Source: Manduca sexta (Eukaryota; Arthropoda; Insecta; Lepidoptera; Sphingidae). From it: a stretch of 64,000 nucleotides of DNA. Made by a program: the position numbers and the translations under genes. The notes beneath the pieces were generated by a model. The model made no database searches and had not been told where the DNA came from. It saw only the letters and a program-made list of their open reading frames with translations. Below are positions 58,941 to 64,000 of this stretch, piece by piece. Position 1 is the stretch's first letter. The number at the start of each line of letters is the position of its first letter. Location of the stretch: contig NC_051140.1 of the NCBI RefSeq assembly GCF_014839805.1, positions 13,661,826-13,725,825 of the forward strand. Reading direction: 5' to 3'.

Positions 58941-61900
58941 TTATAATATAAAACATTTTTAAATATCAGTTTGCATCGATGACAGTGTAGTAAATATTTG
59001 TGAATTCCTATTTCAATTGAATTACTCAATTTAATAATATTATACAAATAAATTAAAATATTGACTAACTAAATTTAATGTTCCTAATTTGCGTAGGTAT
59101 ATTTATTGTCAAATGATGACAGATTTCAATGCGATAGACACTTTAGTAGTCCTTTGATTATAATTGAGTTGTAAATGTAGTTTTGATTTCACCTATGTAG
59201 GATGCAACTATTTTAATTGTTCAAAGGAAATATTCATTAAATTGTTTAACCTGGATATAATTATTTTTCCGATAAAAAATAATAAAAAAAAAACGATTTA
59301 TTATAAAATGTATCAACGTATGTATACAAAAAAAAAAACAGCTAACGGTTTTATAATATTATAAAAAGTTCAACTTCTTCTCAAACAGAATACATAAATT
59401 ACATTTTTCTACAACAATGTTTTACGGGTTCCTGGCACGCATAGAATTGATGTAACTTGTAAAATAAGCAACGTTTGTAGAGAGGATGAAAACAATTTTT
59501 TGGTACTCTCAATGACGCAGAACTGATGGATATTGCTCTGCAAAATATAGTGGCGCTAGTCGCCCAGCTCGCCTTACATTCGCTATAGCACTAAAGTGCG
59601 TATTTTACGCAACACGTCGGTCGATGCAACACCGGTGAACTATATCCAGGCGCATAACCTTCGCGTATTGCGTAAAAAGTTCGCGAAATTTATAAAATCG
59701 GAGCTACAATAAGGTTATAGTTAAAGGTCGATTTCTTCGCGAGTACTTTAAATGCATTGTGTTTTTTGCTTATATTCTGGTCATACAATTCTGTTAATAC
59801 TCCTTAAGAAGAAGATGTGGTACATATAATTAGTGACCTAATATTTAAAAACATGATATTGATAAAACTGCCAAGCATATACTTTACAAGAATAAGTAGG
59901 ATTTAAAACACTTCTTCTTAGATTTGCACCCTAGTAGTCTTTAGTTTAGATTTTTCTCTATCTCTATCTACTTACATAATGTATTATCTATGTTATATAT
60001 TTATACCTAATCCTGCAATTTCCTAACCTAACCTAAATAGGGACTTAATAACAAATTGATGAAACAATAAGCAATATTTTATACTAATTCTCAAAAGTAC
60101 CATAGTTTACTTGCTAGCCTTACACACATACGTGCTCTGCAAAATATGCATTCTGCTACATATTTTTCATCACTTTAACCCGAAACATTGTTATTATTTA
60201 TGTTATTAGTTCCCAAAATTACCAATGTAATATTTTTTTCTGTACGTATTGATTTATTATTTTCAATATTTGAAGCTTTGATTCGCTACAATAAATATTA
60301 TTCCAATTTCGGACCAACTTTGTTTGTTAAATAGGTTAATAAATTATTAATTAACATGATAAATCTATTGGATGTGAGTCATCTAGTGATATACGAAGTC
60401 TTATGCATTTCTCTTTCTAATGTAAGTATCTACAAAGTAAAATATAGTATGATATCGAACATAAGTATGTAGTATAAACTATAGATTCTAATACCGTAAT
60501 AAAAAATATTAAAAAGTTTTATTAAATTTTAACAAATTGATCTTTACAATAACCACGTTATAATGTTTGATGCTATATTCGTAGTTAAATTATTTGTCCA
60601 ACAAATTTTAAATATTAAAATAAAATGAAACACAAGAATAATTCGTCTCGCCCCTTCCGTTATCCATAAATTGATCATGGATTTATAAAACAATACGCGT
60701 AATTCTATATGTCCCGTAACTTATAATGATTAACACGATGACTTATTAACAAGAATGTCAAGCATTTACAATGATTAATCTACAAATTTCAAGAATACAT
60801 TACAAGTTCATTACACTTAATGAAGGATAGTTTAAATCGATTGTGGCCTCGACGGCTACCAATGTCGAATGTAGACGCGAGGACTGCTTTCACTTATCTG
60901 AATTTGAAAGTGTTTATTGCACCGAGAACATTACCGAAATCGCTACGTTGTTGCACATGAGAATAGATCACGGATTTCCTGTACATACATCAAACATTAC
61001 ATAAAGTGGCACTAATAAAACTTGTGACTTTGAATATATTTTAATTATTAAGGCTTTAACAATTTAATTCAATTCCTAATACATTCATACCTTGAGGTCC
61101 TGGCACAAAATGATTTCTTCGTTTGTGCTTATAGCCTAACATCGGATTTTCGTGTCAATCTCGGTTCATTTACAAAGTAGGTTACAACATTTAAATTGCA
61201 AATTCAACATTTTCTTCGATATACGAATTGGCATAGAACTTAAGAGATACATACCTTATACTATAAAGTTTATTTTAAATTGAATAATGTTTATAGTCCA
61301 CAGATTAGTGTTGCTAGCCAGTCGCGGTTCCATTGATTCTTTTATAAATTATAACGAAACAAATGTATGAGACGCCAATTTTAATATTAGAACGTTTGAT
61401 AGAGAATATAAGCGATATTTTTTCGGTATGTATATATTATTGTACATAAATTTATTAGATATTTGAAATAAATAAAGGTAATTGAAATTTTCTGGAATAG
61501 AGTGATGGGGCAGCCGTCTTAAATCAATCGATTTTCTTCCTTGTGTATTTTATAAGTATGTAATAATGTATAGCTTATTTATAAATAATCTAATTTTGTA
61601 TTACAGTATGAGTACATTATGATTGATAGAAACGTAAAATATTGTTTTTTGTTTTGTAATTCCGTAACCCACGGTTATGTACTAACTCGTTAAACTGCAA
61701 CTTTTTTATAGGATTTGATTTGTACAATAGCTGTCCTATCTGTCGATGAAAACGATCATAGTTGAAAAATAAATATTTGTGCCAATACATTGTTTAATTT
61801 GCAAACATTCGACAATAAAAAATTCAGCGGGAACTGATAGTTTATAGACATGACAAAAGTAAATATTTAAAGATGAATATATCGTATAACGTAATATTTG

Positions 61901-62378
61901 TTCCCTTCGTAAATAATTTAAAATAGAATTGAATACCGATTTATCATAACAATAAAGAAATTATTTTAATCATCCCATTCAGTTTATTGCCAGTTTGAGT
62001 ACTTTAAAACTAAATAAGTAAGTACATTCTGATAATAACTATTTTTTGACTATGCTACGTCTATTTCATTATAATAATCACCAAGAAATAATAAAGATAA
62101 AATATAACAAAAAAAACTGAAGCCAATATTTGCAATAAGAATCCTTTTAGTACAGTGTCATAAAATATTTCGATTATTTGAAAGTGAGCCCTTAAATAGC
62201 TTAGTTATAAATATTTCATTAAAGAAAAAACGCGAGTGGCATTTCAAGCATTGTTGTGGTATTGAATTTAGTTAGTCGTATATTGGCCTTCTTGGTAGAT
62301 AAAAGTGTCCGTACTGTGTTAGATTCGCATGCGAACAAATGCGGTGATTTCTAACTGGGTTTGCGAACTTAATACAAA
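58941..62378. other. Intergenic DNA between Nmdar2 and the phosphatase gene
   Basis: AT-rich, with no exon or named repeat that I can support. The promoter of the downstream gene must lie near its right end; no TATA box is convincing. Confidence 0.5.
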
Positions 62379-62541
62379 ATGAAGTTGACAGTACTAACTG
62401 TGTTTATTTGCATTTATTTAAAATCTGTGTCATCACTATTTTGTTACTGGAATACTGGGTGTCCGTATAAATATTTTTCGAGTAAAACACCGTACAATGC
62501 AGTGAGAGGTGACATAAGGGATTCTGTTGCTAAGCTTAAAG
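62379..62541 (+). CDS. MINPP1: Phosphatase exon 1 (signal peptide)
   Basis: ATG to donor TTAAAG|GTAAGT, phase 1. Two Cys (FCYWNTGC) follow the signal peptide. Confidence 0.88.
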
Positions 62542-64000
62542 GTAAGTTTTATCAGCTTTATCCTTTTCCAGATATTAATAATGGTACTTAAGTTGAAAGA
62601 CAAATCATACAGATTTAACCTTCATTTCATAACTGAAACTTGTCCTTTCCAAACTTAAGAATCTGTCATTTCGGCAGATGGAAACAGGTTTGGATGACAC
62701 CGCTCAGCGTTTGCCGTATTAGCGAATATGAATTTTAAAGTATATGCAAGAAAAATAATATTGCACGTACACTAAAGTCGTGACCTTTATATTGGAAATT
62801 CCAAGGTACTAAAATACTTTAGGCATACTGCTAAGTGAATGCCAAATAAGACACTAAGTTGTTCCTTATAATATTTAAATACGTATTAATTATAAATTAT
62901 TGAAATTCTTTAATGATTTAAAGCCGCTCGAAGGAAATATCCTAACTAGTCTTGAGATTGTGCTATATTATAAGACTGAGATTTTATGGTTTCTTAAATT
63001 ATATTTTAAGCCATTAAATATGGACTAAGAACAATTTCTTGTGATTCCAGGCTGCGAACCTGTTAGCATATGGGGGCTGTTCAGACATGGAAAGAGAAAT
63101 CCGGGAATTGATTTTGGTAAGAGTATGAGGGATGCTCTTATTATAAAAGATTATGTCATTGCAAGTTACATGAACGGTAACAGCTCTCTCTGTGCTCAGG
63201 ACATACAAAACTTGAGAAACTATGTTATTGATGATGAGATGTTTAATAAAGTACATCAATTATCTGATGAAGGATACCAAGACATGGTTGCAATTGGAAG
63301 TAGGTTAAAGGAAGCGTATCCGAAATTTTTAAGCAATCTTGAGAAGGGAAGCTATACATTTAGATCAGCTTTTGGAAATTGGATGGAGAAAAGTTGTAAA
63401 GGATTTGTCAGCGGCTTACAAGAAATTTTAGACGTTGAACCAGCTACTACTGATTTTGATATTATAGCCGTAAGTTGCGCCAGTCGTATTCTTATATTTT
63501 AGAATGTACTTTTTATTATCATGATTAGAGATACTATTTTTTTTTGTTGCAGCCTTATACTACCTGTGGCAAATATCAAAGAGATATTAAAAAAAATCTC
63601 GATACGTATGCTGAGACTTTCAAATACCAAGAAACATCAGAGTTCCTCGCTGTGCGTTAAGTTGTATAATAATTAAGTTATTGATCTCGATTCATGTAAT
63701 AATAGCAATAACCTTAATATATATTTTCAGGCAAAAGATAGAATTCAAAGGAGACTCGGTATCGACTATATTCTGACTAATGACAATATAACTTCGCTGT
63801 ACGATATATGTCGTTATACAAGTTCAGACAAAATGAGCCCTTGGTGTGCAATGTTTACAACTGAAGACTTAAAAGTACTGGAATACATTGGTGACTTAAG
63901 ACATTATTATAGAAATGGTTACGGTAATTCGATAAACCAGGTATTGGGGCAAATCCCGTTGACAGATTTACTAAAAAGCTTTCAACTAGCCAAGGCAGGC
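62379..64000 (+). CDS. MINPP1: Multiple inositol polyphosphate phosphatase-like, 5' part
   Basis: A histidine acid phosphatase that removes phosphate from inositol polyphosphates; relatives act in the ER lumen or outside the cell. Four exons in frame: 62379-62541, 63051-63469, 63553-63651 and 63731 to the window end (317 codons so far). Residues 1-19 are a signal peptide (MKLTVLTVFICIYLKSVSS). The catalytic motif RHGKRNP (RHGxRxP, about residues 66-72) carries the phosphate-accepting His. Family-typical wording follows: TPYNAVRGD before it, then ASYMNGNSSLC, SDEGYQDMVAIGSRL, MSPWCAMF and YYRNGYGNSINQ. An in-frame TAA lies three codons before the ATG. The proton donor His (HAE/HD-type) would be in exons beyond the window. 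Confidence 0.9.
63051..63469 (+). CDS. MINPP1: Phosphatase exon 2 (catalytic RHG motif)
   Basis: Acceptor gtgattccag, donor ATAGCC|GTAAGT. Carries VSIWGLFRHGKRNPG and FRSAFGNWMEKSCKGF. Confidence 0.92.
63553..63651 (+). CDS. MINPP1: Phosphatase exon 3
   Basis: Acceptor tttttgttgcag, donor CTCGCT|GTGCGT (a weak donor, but it keeps the frame). Encodes YTTCGKYQRDIKKNLDTYAE. Confidence 0.82.
63731..64000 (+). CDS. MINPP1: Phosphatase exon 4, cut by the window end
   Basis: Acceptor atatattttcag. Encodes LTNDNITSLYDICRY and MSPWCAMFTTEDLKVLEYIG; still open at base 64000. Confidence 0.88.

Noticed and set aside
1..64000. CRISPR arrays, operons, riboswitches
   Set aside because: This is intron-containing animal DNA; no regularly spaced short repeats with unique spacers exist here. 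The Helitron tandem units are not CRISPR-like.

Overview
This window is nuclear DNA of an insect, very probably a moth or butterfly. It is AT-rich, its genes are split by GT-AG introns, and its repeats match families I associate with Lepidoptera: short Helitrons that start TC and end CTAG, and a tRNA-derived SINE with the familiar 'cccagcagtgg' tail. No species can be named from the sequence alone.

Layout. 1-4417 has no recognisable gene, only old repeat relics and one short reverse-oriented Helitron (about 3120-3335). 4418-4928 holds open frames I cannot identify; one of them is cut by the next element. 4929-11292 is a BEL/Pao LTR retrotransposon on the minus strand. It has near-identical LTRs, a 5-bp GGATG target duplication and a tRNA-Tyr-type primer binding site, but most of its polymerase region is missing. 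A complete Tc1/mariner element of the DD37D (maT-like) type, with an open transposase frame, sits inside its leader (9155-10460). 11298-18861 is mostly featureless apart from one MITE.

From about 18862 to 58920 runs one long plus-strand gene for an NMDA-type ionotropic glutamate receptor subunit (Nmdar2-like). I could join 14 coding exons in one frame from ATG 19113 to TGA 58387, giving 1507 residues. The start lies in a GC-rich patch with several upstream ATGs. Exon 5 carries an unusual Cys-free, Asn/Ser/Lys-rich insertion of about 250 residues. The pore has Gly at the Q/R/N site. Intron 1 (13.1 kb) hosts a complete four-exon gene on the opposite strand, an arylalkylamine N-acetyltransferase-like GNAT enzyme (27994 down to 21635). 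The other long introns hold two related Helitrons, foldback elements, TA-flanked MITEs and SINEs.

58388-62378 is the 3' UTR followed by intergenic DNA. From 62379 to the window end lie the first four exons of a secreted histidine phosphatase of the multiple inositol polyphosphate phosphatase family (RHGxRxP motif). That gene continues beyond the window.

The host genes do not form a pathway. The receptor acts in excitatory signalling, the nested acetyltransferase family acts on biogenic amines or related amines, and the phosphatase acts on inositol polyphosphates. The strongest leads are the receptor's ectodomain insertion, the nested antisense acetyltransferase, and the mariner-in-BEL nest. 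I saw no wholly new genetic system.
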